DNA from: Sphingopyxis fribergensis
GTDB lineage: Bacteria; Pseudomonadota; Alphaproteobacteria; Sphingomonadales; Sphingomonadaceae
DNA length: 64,000 bases
Assembly: GCF_000803645.1 (NCBI RefSeq)
Contig: NZ_CP009122.1
Coordinates: forward strand, 968,501-1,032,500
Direction: 5' to 3'
A model generated the notes under the pieces. It was not told the origin of the DNA. It made no database searches and worked only from the letters and a program-made list of their open reading frames with translations. Position numbers and translations under genes: made by a program. This document shows positions 50,468 through 60,499 of this stretch, piece after piece; positions within the stretch are counted from its first letter, which is position 1, and every line of letters begins with the position of its first letter.

Positions 50468-53233
50468 ATGCGCAAGGATATTTACAGGCTCGGTTACACC
50501 CTCGCTCGCGGCAGCAGTGCTGCGGCGCTCGCAATCGGATTGTTCGTCGCCATGCCAGCCGCGGCCCAGGTGGCTACGGATACGGTCGCCGCCGATGGCG
50601 AAGAGATTCTCGTCACGGGGTCGCGCATCGCGCGCGCCGGTTTCGACCAGCCCACCCCCACGACGGTGATCGGTGAGGATGAATTGCGCCTTGGTGCGCG
50701 TCCGAACATCCAGCAGGTGCTGAACGACCTTCCGCAAATCCGCCCGACGACGACGCCGACCGTGTCGAACGGCAACACCTCGACCGGCACCGCGCCCGTC
50801 GACATGCGCGGTCTTGGTTCGAACCGCACGCTGGTGCTGCTCGACGGCCGCCGCTTCGTCGGCGAGGGCAATCTCAATTTCATCCCGACCAATCTGGTCG
50901 AGCGCGTCGAGGTCGTCACCGGCGGCGCATCGGCCGCCTGGGGCTCGGGCGCGGTCGCGGGCGTCGTCAACATCCTGCTCGACAAGGATTATGACGGCAT
51001 TTCGGTTGGCGGCAATGTCGGCACGTCGTCGCGCGGCGACGGCTTCCGCTATGGGTTCGATGCGAAATTCGGCACCAGCTTCGCCGACGGGCGCGGCCAT
51101 TTCATCATCGGCGGCGAATATGTCAAAGACCGCGGCGTGATCGACCGCAGCACGCGCCCGCAACTCAACAGCCCCGATTTCATCCCCTCGGGCACGGGGT
51201 CCGAACTGGTCCGCGACGTCAACTTCGGCAACGTCACGCTCGGCGGCCTCATCACCAGCGGCGTGCTCGCGGGGCAGACGTTCAACGCCGACGGCACGCT
51301 GCGCGCCTTCGATCGCGGCACGGGCGTCGGTGCAGCCGCCTTCCCGACCCGGATGGTCGGCGGCGCAGACGGCATCAATCTTTACGATACCATCCCCGTT
51401 TCTTCGCCCTTCGAGCGGCTGAGCACCTATGCCCGGCTGAGTTATGAGGTCGGCGATGCGACCTTTTGGGTCGACGCCAGCTATGCGCGCTCGCTGTCGA
51501 ACGCGCCCTTCTTTGGCGATTATACGGTCGGCGGCGCGCTCGGCCTGCCGTACCTGACGATCCAGGCGAACAACCCCTATCTATCGACCGCGGTCCGCGA
51601 TCAGCTCGCCGCCGCGGGCGAGACGAGCTTCACCTTCGGACGCTATTTCAACGACATATTGCAGCTGCAATTCCGCGGCGAGCGGACCAGCAAGGAAGGC
51701 GCGATCGGCGTCAACGGGACGTTCGGCAACGGCTTTCGGTATAAGGCCTGGTACAGCCATGGCGAGGTCGAAAGCGAGCAGAAGATGGGCAACTCGCGCC
51801 TTGTCCGGCAGTTCAACAATGCGATCAACGCGGTGTCGAGCGGCGGGCAAATCGTCTGCGGCATCAACGCCGACGCCGACCCGACCAACAACGATCCCGC
51901 CTGCCAGCCGCTCAATCCGTTCGGCGCCTTGAACGCGTCGCCCGAAGCGCGCGCCTATGTCACCGGCGCGCAGCAATCTTTCGGGACGAACAAGCTCGAT
52001 TCGGTGGGCGGTGAAATTCAGGGCGATCTCTTCTCGCTGTGGGCTGGGCCGGTGACCGTTGCGGTCGGCGCCGAGGCGCGCTGGGAAGAACAAATCTCGT
52101 CGCGCGACGACTTCACGATCGCGAACGCCAGCAACTTCGGCATCCTCGTCTTCTCGACGCCCACCTCGGGCGGGTTCAATGTCAAGGAAGCGTTCGGCGA
52201 AGTCCTGTTCCCGCTGCTCAAACTCGAAAATGCGGTGGAGATCGATCTGAGCGGCGCGGCGCGCTATTCGGATTACAGCACCAGCGGCGGCATCTGGACG
52301 TGGAAAGCTGGCGGCACTGCCCGACTTTTCAATGACCTGCTGCTGCGGGCAACGCGGTCGCGCGACATTCGCTCGCCCGGCGTCGGCGAATTGTTCGCGC
52401 TCCGCTCGATCAATATCGGGCCGCTTAACGATCAGGACAGGGACGGGCGGGCCGCGGCGAACCCCGCCTATAACCCGCAACCGTCGACCGTGACGACATT
52501 CACCGGCGGCAACCCGAATCTCGTGCCTGAAGTGAGCTACACGACGGCAATCGGCGCAACCTATTCGCCGTCCTTCCTGCGTGGCTTCAGCGCGTCGGTC
52601 GACTATTACAAGATCAAGATCGACGGTGCGGTCACGGCGCTCAACGGATCGAACCTCACGCTCCTGTGTTCGCGCGGGGTCACCTCTGCTTGCGATGCCG
52701 TCACGCGCGATGCGACGGGGACGGTCACCCAGGTGGCGGCCACCCAGCAGAATATCGCTAGTTTTGAGACGAGCGGGCTCGACATGGAGGCGTCCTATGT
52801 CACCAGGCTGGCCGCCGGTGGCAGCATAAGGCTTCGCGCGCTCGCGACCTATGTCGACAAGCTGGTGTTCGATACCGGCGTTACCCGCGTCGAGACGGCG
52901 GGCGACGTGGGCGATTCGGTGCAGCGTGCGACGCCGAAGTGGCGCGGGACGCTCAGCGCAACCTATGAGGACGACAATGTCGGATTCGACATCCGCGCGC
53001 GCTATATCGACGGCGGCAATTTCGACCGGACGCGCACGACGCTGATCAACAACCGGATTTCGTCGCGGACCTATGTCGACCTTGGCGCGCGGTTCAAGAT
53101 CGAGGATCGCTTCACATTGTTCGGCAATGTGAACAATCTGTTCGACCGCGATCCGCCGCTCGTCACCGTGAACAGCACGCTGTACGATGTCGTCGGACGC
53201 TACTTCACCGTCGGAGCGCGGGTCGATTTCTAA
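50468..53233 (+). CDS. TonB-dependent outer-membrane receptor, 921 aa
   Basis: Signal peptide (AALAIGLFVAMPAAAQ), a TonB-box-like EEILVTGSRIAR, then the plug domain (about 55-190) with TPTTVIGEDEL, VDMRGLGSNRTLVLLDGRRFV and the VERVEVVTGGASAAWGSGAVAGVVNI signature. The rest is a 22-strand barrel ending VGRYFTVGARVDF with the C-terminal aromatic needed for outer-membrane insertion. It imports a large or scarce ligand using TonB energy. The neighbours suggest a peptide- or ester-type ligand and not iron. The start of the next gene lies 13 bases after its stop. Confidence 0.93.
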   Translation: MRKDIYRLGYTLARGSSAAALAIGLFVAMPAAAQVATDTVAADGEEILVTGSRIARAGFDQPTPTTVIGEDELRLGARPNIQQVLNDLPQIRPTTTPTVSNGNTSTGTAPVDMRGLGSNRTLVLLDGRRFVGEGNLNFIPTNLVERVEVVTGGASAAWGSGAVAGVVNILLDKDYDGISVGGNVGTSSRGDGFRYGFDAKFGTSFADGRGHFIIGGEYVKDRGVIDRSTRPQLNSPDFIPSGTGSELVRDVNFGNVTLGGLITSGVLAGQTFNADGTLRAFDRGTGVGAAAFPTRMVGGADGINLYDTIPVSSPFERLSTYARLSYEVGDATFWVDASYARSLSNAPFFGDYTVGGALGLPYLTIQANNPYLSTAVRDQLAAAGETSFTFGRYFNDILQLQFRGERTSKEGAIGVNGTFGNGFRYKAWYSHGEVESEQKMGNSRLVRQFNNAINAVSSGGQIVCGINADADPTNNDPACQPLNPFGALNASPEARAYVTGAQQSFGTNKLDSVGGEIQGDLFSLWAGPVTVAVGAEARWEEQISSRDDFTIANASNFGILVFSTPTSGGFNVKEAFGEVLFPLLKLENAVEIDLSGAARYSDYSTSGGIWTWKAGGTARLFNDLLLRATRSRDIRSPGVGELFALRSINIGPLNDQDRDGRAAANPAYNPQPSTVTTFTGGNPNLVPEVSYTTAIGATYSPSFLRGFSASVDYYKIKIDGAVTALNGSNLTLLCSRGVTSACDAVTRDATGTVTQVAATQQNIASFETSGLDMEASYVTRLAAGGSIRLRALATYVDKLVFDTGVTRVETAGDVGDSVQRATPKWRGTLSATYEDDNVGFDIRARYIDGGNFDRTRTTLINNRISSRTYVDLGARFKIEDRFTLFGNVNNLFDRDPPLVTVNSTLYDVVGRYFTVGARVDF

Positions 53234-53246
53234 GCCGGCGGCGGGC

Positions 53247-55127
53247 ATGCACAGAGGCTTGATCCGGTACAGCCTTGCGTTGCTGTTCGGCGTCGTTGCC
53301 GGGGGCGCGGCGATGGTTCAACCGGCGGCTAGTCCGCCGGCTGCCGTCGCCCCCAGCCTCTCGGAATATGAAGCGCAGGACGTGATGATTCCGATGCGCG
53401 ACGGCGTCCTTCTGCACGCGCAGGTCTGGCGCCCGAAAGGCCATGTCGGGAAGCTCCCCATCCTGATGACGCGGTCGCCCTATGGCTTTACCAAGGCGCG
53501 CATCGACACCGGCCTCAGCAAGGCGGGGGGCTATGGCGAGCTGGCCGAGGACAAGTTCATCTTCGTCTTTCAGGACATTCGCGGCCGCTTCGGTTCCGAA
53601 GGCGAATTCGTAAATCTGCGGCCGCTCAAGAAGACCGCCGATGGCATCGACGAGGCGACCGACACCTATGACAGCATCGACTGGCTGGTAAAGAATCTGC
53701 CGGGCAACAATGGCAAGGTCGGTGTGTTCGGCGTGTCTTACGGCGGCTGGACGGCCGCAGTAGCGACGGTGAATCCGCACCCCGCATTGAAGGCGGTGAC
53801 CTCGCAGGCGTCGCCCGAAGACATGTTCATCGGCGACGACTTCCTGCACAATGGCGCCTTCCGGCTCGACTACGCCTGGTCGTGGGTATCGGCGCTGGAG
53901 ACCGACGGGCGGACGATGAAGGCGTTCGATTTCGGCACCGACGATGCCTATGACTGGTATCTGAAACAGTCGGACCTCGCCGACATGGATCGGCGGCTGC
54001 TCGGCCGTTCGATGCCCAGCTGGCAAAATTTCGTGTCGCATCCGAACTATGACAGCTTCTGGCGCGACAGCCGGACCTCGCACATGATGCCGGCAAAGGT
54101 TGCGGTCCCCAATCTGATTGTTGCCGGCTGGTGGGACCAGGAAGATTTTTACGGCCCCATGACGATCTACGCCAATCAGGAGAAAGGCGACGATCGCGGC
54201 CTGAACTATCTGGTCGTCGGGCCATGGAACCACGGCGGCTGGCGTGGCGAGGGCAGCAAATACGGCCCGTTCGAACTGGGCGGGCCGACGGGGCAGTGGT
54301 TTCGGACCTCGGTCGAGCTTCCCTGGTTTCGCTATTGGCTAAAGGGTGTCGGCAAGCTCGATCAGCCCGAAGCATTCGTCTTCCAGTCGGGCAGCAACAA
54401 GTGGCAGCGCCTTTCGCGCTGGCCCGCAGTCGAGGGCAAGCAGCGCAGCCTGTATCTGCATCCCGAAGGCAAGCTCTCCTTCGACGCGCCAAAGTCGCGC
54501 AAGGGCGCCAGTAGCTTCGTTTCGGATCCGGCGAACCCGGTCCCGTATCGCGACCGGGCGATACTGAAGCCGTTCATGCGGCCGGAATCGAACTGGTCGA
54601 CCTGGATAGCCGACGACCAGGCGCCCTTTACGAAGCGCAAGGATGTATTGTTCTGGCAGACTGAGCCGCTGGCCGAGGATGTTACCGTCGCCGGCGACAT
54701 CGAGGCGCGCCTGTTTGCCAGCACGACGGGCACCGACGCCGACTGGGTGGTCAAGCTGGTCGACATCTATCCATCCGACGCGGCGACGCCCGAGGATTTG
54801 CGCGGGCGGCAGCGGATGATCGCGAACGACGTGTTCCGCGGCCGCTTTCGCGCCAGCTATGAAAAGCCGGCGGCGATCAAGCCGGGCAAGGCGTTGGAAT
54901 ATAGGATCGACCTGCATTCGGCGTCGCATGTGTTTCGAAAAGGGCACCGTATCGGCGTGCAGGTGCAAAGCAGCTGGTTCCCGCTGATCGACCGCAACCC
55001 GCAGACCTTCGTACCCAATATCCTGAAAGCCAAACCAGGGGACTATCGCGCGCAGACGCATTCGGTCTTCTACTCGCGCGATTTCCCCTCCTCGATCTCT
55101 ATGTCCGTCGTGCCCGACGCGAAGTAA
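53247..55127 (+). CDS. secreted CocE/NonD family hydrolase (S15-like), 626 aa
   Basis: Start ATG 53247, 13 bases after the receptor gene; hydrophobic signal segment LALLFGVVAGGAAM. Three-domain CocE layout with nucleophile Ser164 in the canonical GVSYGGWTA, Asp in AGWWDQEDFYG and His in WNHGGWRGEG. C-terminal jelly roll from about 420. It shares the family of the hydrolase at 48384 but has the normal elbow. Cotranscription with the receptor suggests it processes the ligand in the periplasm or at the surface. Confidence 0.9.
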   Translation: MHRGLIRYSLALLFGVVAGGAAMVQPAASPPAAVAPSLSEYEAQDVMIPMRDGVLLHAQVWRPKGHVGKLPILMTRSPYGFTKARIDTGLSKAGGYGELAEDKFIFVFQDIRGRFGSEGEFVNLRPLKKTADGIDEATDTYDSIDWLVKNLPGNNGKVGVFGVSYGGWTAAVATVNPHPALKAVTSQASPEDMFIGDDFLHNGAFRLDYAWSWVSALETDGRTMKAFDFGTDDAYDWYLKQSDLADMDRRLLGRSMPSWQNFVSHPNYDSFWRDSRTSHMMPAKVAVPNLIVAGWWDQEDFYGPMTIYANQEKGDDRGLNYLVVGPWNHGGWRGEGSKYGPFELGGPTGQWFRTSVELPWFRYWLKGVGKLDQPEAFVFQSGSNKWQRLSRWPAVEGKQRSLYLHPEGKLSFDAPKSRKGASSFVSDPANPVPYRDRAILKPFMRPESNWSTWIADDQAPFTKRKDVLFWQTEPLAEDVTVAGDIEARLFASTTGTDADWVVKLVDIYPSDAATPEDLRGRQRMIANDVFRGRFRASYEKPAAIKPGKALEYRIDLHSASHVFRKGHRIGVQVQSSWFPLIDRNPQTFVPNILKAKPGDYRAQTHSVFYSRDFPSSISMSVVPDAK

Positions 55128-55140
55128 TCATCTGTTCGTT

Positions 55141-55174
55141 GTCGGCTTTCGCATTTTCGGATTCGAAAGCGGAC
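55141..55174. terminator. hairpin between convergent hydrolase and guaA genes
   Basis: GTCGGCTTTCG / CGAAAGCGGAC with one mismatch and a 12-base loop, midway in the 57-base gap between two convergent genes. No strong T tract follows on either strand, so termination is likely but not certain. Confidence 0.4.
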
Positions 55175-55184
55175 AGCGGAGCTG

Positions 55185-56786
55185 TTACTCCCACTCGATC
55201 GTTCCCGGCGGCTTCGAAGTATAGTCGTACACCACGCGGTTGATGCCTTGGACCTCGTTGATGATGCGCGTCGCGCAGCGGCTGAGGAAGCTCGCGTCGA
55301 AGGGATAGATGTCGGCGGTCATGCCGTCAGTCGAGGTGACCGCGCGTAGCGCGCAGACATGGTCATAGGTGCGCCCGTCGCCCATCACGCCGACGGTCTT
55401 GACGGGCAGCAGGACGGCGAACGCCTGCCAGATCGCATCATACAGCCCCGCGTTGCGGATCTCTTCGAGATAGACGGCGTCGGCCTTGCGCAGGATGTCG
55501 CAGCGATCCTTGCTGACCTCCCCCGGGATGCGGATCGCGAGGCCGGGGCCGGGGAACGGATGGCGGCCGACGAAGATGTCGGGGAGCCCCAGCTCCTTGC
55601 CGAGCAGGCGGACCTCGTCCTTGAACAGCTCGCGCAGCGGCTCGACCAGCTTCATGTTCATGCGTTCGGGCAGGCCACCGACATTGTGATGGCTCTTGAT
55701 CGTGACGCTCGGCCCGCCGGTGAACGAAACCGATTCGATCACGTCGGGATAAAGCGTGCCCTGCGCGAGGAAGTCGGCGCCGCCAATCTTCTTCGCTTCT
55801 TCCTCGAACACATTGATGAATTCGGCGCCGATGAACTTGCGCTTCTTTTCGGGGTCGGTGAGGCCCGCAAGGCCGCTCATGAAGCGCTCCTCGGCGTCGA
55901 CGACAACGAGCGGGATGTTGTAATGGTCGCGGAACAGGCGCTCGACCTGCTCGCGCTCATTCATGCGCAGCAGGCCATGGTCGACGAAGACGCAGGTGAG
56001 CTGTTCGCCGATCGCTTCGTGGATCAGCACCGCGGCGACCGCGCTGTCGACGCCGCCCGACAGGCCGCAAAGCACACGCTGGTCGCCGACCTGTGCGCGG
56101 ATTTCCGCGATCTTGGTGGCGCGGAATTCCGCCATCGTCCATTCGCCGCTACAGCCGCAGACGTGGCGGACGAAGTTGGCGATCAGCTTCGCGCCGTCGG
56201 GGGTGTGGACGACCTCAGGGTGGAACTGCGTGCCGTAATAGCGGCGCTCGTCGTCGGCGATGAGCGCGAAGGGGGCGCCGTCGCTGATCGCGACGATGCG
56301 AAAGCCCGGGGCAAACTGCGTGACGCGGTCGCCGTGGCTCATCCACACCTGGTGACGCTCGCCAACCTCCCACAGGCCGTCGAACAAGACGCAGGGTTCG
56401 GTGACGGTCAGGAAGGCGCGGCCGAATTCGCCGTCGCGTTCGCCATCGGCGCCGCCCGGCTCGACCTGTCCGCCGAGCTGCTGGCTCATCACCTGCTGGC
56501 CGTAACAGATGCCAAGGATCGGTACGCCGCTGTCAAAGATCGATTGCGGCGCGCGCGGGCTGCCGGCGGCGGGAACCGATGCGGGCGAGCCCGACAGGAT
56601 CACGCCCTTGGGCTTCATCCGTTCGAGCGCGGCCTCGGCAGCGCTGAACGGGACGATCTCGCTATACACGCCGGCCTCGCGGACGCGGCGGGCGATGAGC
56701 TGGGTCACCTGGCTGCCGAAATCGACGATCAGGATGGATTCGCCAATATCGGCTTTTGGGGCGGCGGAGGAGTTGGGAGTCGGCAT
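55185..56786 (-). CDS. guaA: GMP synthase (glutamine-hydrolysing)
   Basis: Converts XMP to GMP with glutamine and ATP. 533 residues from ATG 56786. Class I glutamine amidotransferase domain (about 15-215) with Cys94 in LGICYGQQ and the His-Glu pair in QFHPEV; ATP pyrophosphatase domain with SGGVDS at 243-248; dimerisation domain ending in the conserved PPGTIEWE. A longer in-frame opening exists upstream, but its translation does not resemble the family. It diverges from the barrel-protein gene at 56984. Confidence 0.97.
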   Translation of the reverse strand: MPTPNSSAAPKADIGESILIVDFGSQVTQLIARRVREAGVYSEIVPFSAAEAALERMKPKGVILSGSPASVPAAGSPRAPQSIFDSGVPILGICYGQQVMSQQLGGQVEPGGADGERDGEFGRAFLTVTEPCVLFDGLWEVGERHQVWMSHGDRVTQFAPGFRIVAISDGAPFALIADDERRYYGTQFHPEVVHTPDGAKLIANFVRHVCGCSGEWTMAEFRATKIAEIRAQVGDQRVLCGLSGGVDSAVAAVLIHEAIGEQLTCVFVDHGLLRMNEREQVERLFRDHYNIPLVVVDAEERFMSGLAGLTDPEKKRKFIGAEFINVFEEEAKKIGGADFLAQGTLYPDVIESVSFTGGPSVTIKSHHNVGGLPERMNMKLVEPLRELFKDEVRLLGKELGLPDIFVGRHPFPGPGLAIRIPGEVSKDRCDILRKADAVYLEEIRNAGLYDAIWQAFAVLLPVKTVGVMGDGRTYDHVCALRAVTSTDGMTADIYPFDASFLSRCATRIINEVQGINRVVYDYTSKPPGTIEWE

Positions 56787-56983
56787 GGGTGGCCGATAAG
56801 GGTGAAGGCCCATGCTGTCCAGCGGTCGATATCGACTGCCCGTCGAACCGGCATGGCCCCGACACATTGTTGCGACAATTGCGCGACATAGATGAACCGC
56901 GAACAAAGCGCGGCGTCATCGAGCGTTAAGCGCGCCCGTGCGAAGAAAAAACCAAGATAGAAAAGAAACAAAGGTTCTCCCCA

Positions 56984-59440
56984 ATGAATAACATCCGCCT
57001 GTCCATTTCCGCACGCGCCGCCCTGCTCGCCGCAGGCGCCTCGTTCGCGCTGCCAGCGATGGCCGAGGCGCCGATCGGCCCGCCTGCGACCGCTGCGGTG
57101 GCCGAACAGCCTGCCGAGGCTGCCCCCGCTGCGCCCGAAACGGTCGAAGATGCCTATGACGATTATAGCGAGGACGAGATCATCGTCACCGCGCCGCGCC
57201 TGGCGGGCCAGCTTGACACTGAAATCAAGGCCGAGGCCGAACTCGATGAAGCGGCGATCGCCAGCTACGGCGTGTCGAACGTCTCCGAACTGCTCGACGC
57301 GCTCGCGCCGCAGACGCGCTCGGGCCGCGGGCGCGGCGGCGGGCGGCCGATCATCCTGGTCAATGGCCGCCGCATTGGCGGCTTCGGCGAGGTGCGCAAC
57401 CTGCCCCCCGAGGCGATCGCCAAGGTCGAGGTCTTTCCCGAGGAAGTCGCGCTGCAATATGGCTATTCGGCCGACGAGCGCGTCGTCAACCTGGTGCTCA
57501 AGCCCAATTTCCGGCAGGTTTCGGTCGAGGCCGAGGGCGGCATTCCAACGCAGGGCGGCCGCTTTCAGGGCGAGATCGAGCCAAGCTTTCTCGCGATTAC
57601 CGACAATGGCCGGGTCAACATTAACGCGGGCTGGGAAAGCAAGTCGATGCTGCTCGAAAGCGAGCGGAACCTCGATTATCGCGGCGATGCGGCCCAGGCG
57701 GCCGAAGCGCCCGCGCGCAGCCTGCTCGGCGCATCCGACGAATATCGCATCGACGCGACGATCCAGCGCAGCCTGAACAAGGTCACCGACGCGTCGGTCA
57801 ATGTGCGCTGGGACCAGACCGATACGCTGTCCCTGCTCGGCCCTGGGCTTGCCGGCGTGGGCGATCCGCTCGAACGCGACAGCCGCGCGCGCAACCTCAC
57901 CACGACCGCCAGCGTCAACGGGATGCTCGGCGACTGGCGCTGGTCGGTGTCGGGTAATTATGCCGATGCCGATCAGCTTACTTTCACCGACCGGATGATT
58001 ACGCCGACCGGCGGCGGTGCCCGCTTCGAAACCACCGACCGCTTCGACAGCAGCCAGCAGACGTTCGGCGCCAACGCCAATCTGTCGGGCACCGTGACCG
58101 AGGGCTGGGCCGGCCCCATCCGTCTGTCGATGACGGGCAGCTATTCGGGGCTGCGTTTCGACAGCCGTTCGGACCGTTCGGGCGATATCGTCACGACCGA
58201 CCTCGCGCGCGACCTGCCGAGCGTGTTCGGATCGCTGACCGTGCCGCTGCTTGATCCCGAATATGAGGTCGGCAATATCGGCCGCGTCTCACTGACGTTG
58301 AGCGGGCAGGTAGCGAATCCCAGCGACTTTGAATCGCTCAAAAGCTGGGGCGCGAACCTCAACTGGGGCGTGACCGACAATCTCTCGCTGATCGCCAGCT
58401 TCAACAATGACGAGGCGGCGCCCGGTATCCAGCAGCTCGGCGCCGCGCCGCTGACGACCGATGGGGTCACCTATTATGATTTCAGGACCGGCCAGACGGT
58501 TCAGATCAGCACGACCACCGGCGGCAATCCTTTTCTGCTCGCCGAACAGCGCCGCGACTTGAAGCTGGGGCTGAACTGGTCGCCGCCGATGGTCGAGGGG
58601 CTGCGGCTTTCGGTCAATTACAACCGCAACAAAAGCTATGACACGGCGAACAGCCTGCCGCTGCTGACCCCCGAGATCGAAGCGGCGTTCCCCGATCGCG
58701 TCACACGCGATGCCAACGGCGTGTTGCTGGCTATCGACCAACGCCCGGTGAATTTTGACCAGTCCGAAAATTCGCAGATCCGCTGGGGCCTCAATTTCGG
58801 CAAGAGCTTCGGCCAGCAGGAACAGCGTGGCCCCGGCGCGGGTCGTTCCGATGGAGCGGATGGCGAAGGCGCCAGCCCTCGCGGGCCCGGCGGCGGCGGG
58901 CCGCGCGCCGGTGGTCGTGGTGGACGCGGCGGTGGTCCCGGCATGTTTGGCCGTGGGCCGCAGGGCGGGCGCTGGCAGGTGTCGCTTTATCACACGATCA
59001 AGCTGACCGATAAAATACTGATCCGTCCGGGCGTGCCCGAACTCGACTTGTTGAACGGGTCTGCGACGGGCAGCGGTGGCGGCAGCAACCGCCACCTGTT
59101 CGAACTCGACGGCGGGCTGTTCCACAACGGCATGGGCGTGCGGCTCAGCGCAAAATATGACAGTGGCAGCACGGTGACGGGCGGCACCGCGGGCGACCTG
59201 AAGTTCGGCGATCTTGCGACCTTCAACCTGCGCTTCTTCGTCGACCTGAACCAGAAGGCGAAGCTGACCGAGAAGCTGCCTTTCCTCAAGGGATCGCGCC
59301 TGCGCCTGTCGGTCGACAATGTCTTCGATGCGCAGCGTAAGATCACCGACGCCAACGGCATCGTGCCGCTCAATTACCAGCCAGGCTATATCGACCCCCT
59401 GGGCCGCTATATCGAGCTGGAGTGGCGCAAGACCTTCTAG
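56984..59440 (+). CDS. TonB-dependent receptor-like outer-membrane protein with Gly-rich insert
   Basis: 818 residues. Signal peptide (ALLAAGASFALPAMA), an acidic Ala/Pro/Glu linker, DEIIVTAPR as TonB-box-like start, then a shortened plug with RPIILVNGRRIGGFGEV and PPEAIAKVEVFPEEVALQYGYSADERVVNLVLK. The barrel ends YIELEWRKTF. Residues about 616-661 form a Gly/Arg/Pro-rich run (GPGGGGPRAGGRGGRGGGPG) in what should be an extracellular loop. Ligand unknown. Closest in layout to sphingomonad plug-barrel proteins annotated only as TonB-dependent receptors. Confidence 0.85.
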   Translation: MNNIRLSISARAALLAAGASFALPAMAEAPIGPPATAAVAEQPAEAAPAAPETVEDAYDDYSEDEIIVTAPRLAGQLDTEIKAEAELDEAAIASYGVSNVSELLDALAPQTRSGRGRGGGRPIILVNGRRIGGFGEVRNLPPEAIAKVEVFPEEVALQYGYSADERVVNLVLKPNFRQVSVEAEGGIPTQGGRFQGEIEPSFLAITDNGRVNINAGWESKSMLLESERNLDYRGDAAQAAEAPARSLLGASDEYRIDATIQRSLNKVTDASVNVRWDQTDTLSLLGPGLAGVGDPLERDSRARNLTTTASVNGMLGDWRWSVSGNYADADQLTFTDRMITPTGGGARFETTDRFDSSQQTFGANANLSGTVTEGWAGPIRLSMTGSYSGLRFDSRSDRSGDIVTTDLARDLPSVFGSLTVPLLDPEYEVGNIGRVSLTLSGQVANPSDFESLKSWGANLNWGVTDNLSLIASFNNDEAAPGIQQLGAAPLTTDGVTYYDFRTGQTVQISTTTGGNPFLLAEQRRDLKLGLNWSPPMVEGLRLSVNYNRNKSYDTANSLPLLTPEIEAAFPDRVTRDANGVLLAIDQRPVNFDQSENSQIRWGLNFGKSFGQQEQRGPGAGRSDGADGEGASPRGPGGGGPRAGGRGGRGGGPGMFGRGPQGGRWQVSLYHTIKLTDKILIRPGVPELDLLNGSATGSGGGSNRHLFELDGGLFHNGMGVRLSAKYDSGSTVTGGTAGDLKFGDLATFNLRFFVDLNQKAKLTEKLPFLKGSRLRLSVDNVFDAQRKITDANGIVPLNYQPGYIDPLGRYIELEWRKTF

Positions 59441-60486
59441 GCGGCGACCCGCGCGTCGGCGATCGCTTCGCGTGGCGGTTCGGAGGGAACAAAAGTCAGC
59501 GCCTTCGCAAATTGCGCGGTGCAGCTAGCCCAGCTGTACCGTGCGCCAAGCGCTTCGGCGTCGGTGCGGTCGCAGGCGAGCGCCATGTCGATCGCGCGGC
59601 CGAGATCCTCGTCGAGCGCGCCCGCGCCGCCCGTCACAATGTCGCCCGGACCCGGCACCGGAAAGGCGGCCACCGGCGTTCCGCAACTCATCGCCTCGAT
59701 GATGACAAGGCCGAAGGTATCGGTACGGCTGGGAAAGACAAACACGTCGGCGCCTGAATAGGCCGAGGCGAGCGCTTCGCCGCCTAGCTTGCCGAGAAAC
59801 AAGGCGTCCAGATGCTGCGCCTTGAGCTCGGCGAGCGCGGGGCCTTCGCCGACGATGACTTTCGTGCCCGGCCGGTCGGTGGCCAGAAACGCGCCGATAT
59901 TCTTCTCGACCGCAACGCGGCCGACATATAGCTGGATCGGCCGCGCCAGCCCCGCATAGGCCGGGTGTGGCGTGCGATCGGCGCGGAACAGCGCGTGATC
60001 GACCCCTCGCTCCCACATCATCGTCTGCGCAAGACCCTGCTCGGCCAGTTCGCGCGCGAGGCTGCGCGTCGCGACCATGATGTGCCGCGCCGGACGATGG
60101 AACCAGCGGATGAAGCGCCATACGAACGCGGGCGACACGGGCAGCCGTGCCGCGACATATTCGGGAAAACGCGTGTGATAAGCGGTGGTAAAGGGAAAAT
60201 TGTTCGTGAGGCACCAGCGCCGCGCCGCCATGCCGAGCGGGCCTTCGGTCGAGATGTGGATCGCCTGTGGGCCGAACGCGCGAATATGGCGTCCAACCTT
60301 GCGTCGCCCTGCCAGCGCGAGCCGGATTTCCGGATAGGAGGGACAGGGGATCGATCGGAACAGGTCGGGCGAAATAACCCCGACCTCATGCCCCGCGGCG
60401 TGCAATTCGGCGACCGTCGCCTGCAGCGTGCGGACGACGCCGTTGACCTGCGGCTCCCACGCGTCGGTGACGATCAGGATCCTCAT
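59437..60486 (-). CDS. glycosyltransferase family 4 (mannosyltransferase-like)
   Basis: 349 residues from ATG 60486. GT-B fold: acceptor domain starting TDAWEPQVNGVVRTL, YVGRVAVEKNI at the nucleotide-sugar domain, and the donor motif DTFGLVIIEAMSCGTPVAA. The pattern matches GDP-mannose-type alpha-mannosyltransferases that glycosylate membrane lipids. It starts 13 bases after the stop of the LpxH-like gene, so both lie in one operon. A role in glycolipid synthesis is inferred; the acceptor is unknown. The stop overlaps the convergent barrel gene by four bases. Confidence 0.9.
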   Translation of the reverse strand: MRILIVTDAWEPQVNGVVRTLQATVAELHAAGHEVGVISPDLFRSIPCPSYPEIRLALAGRRKVGRHIRAFGPQAIHISTEGPLGMAARRWCLTNNFPFTTAYHTRFPEYVAARLPVSPAFVWRFIRWFHRPARHIMVATRSLARELAEQGLAQTMMWERGVDHALFRADRTPHPAYAGLARPIQLYVGRVAVEKNIGAFLATDRPGTKVIVGEGPALAELKAQHLDALFLGKLGGEALASAYSGADVFVFPSRTDTFGLVIIEAMSCGTPVAAFPVPGPGDIVTGGAGALDEDLGRAIDMALACDRTDAEALGARYSWASCTAQFAKALTFVPSEPPREAIADARVAA

Positions 60487-60499
60487 GCGGCCGCGTCCT

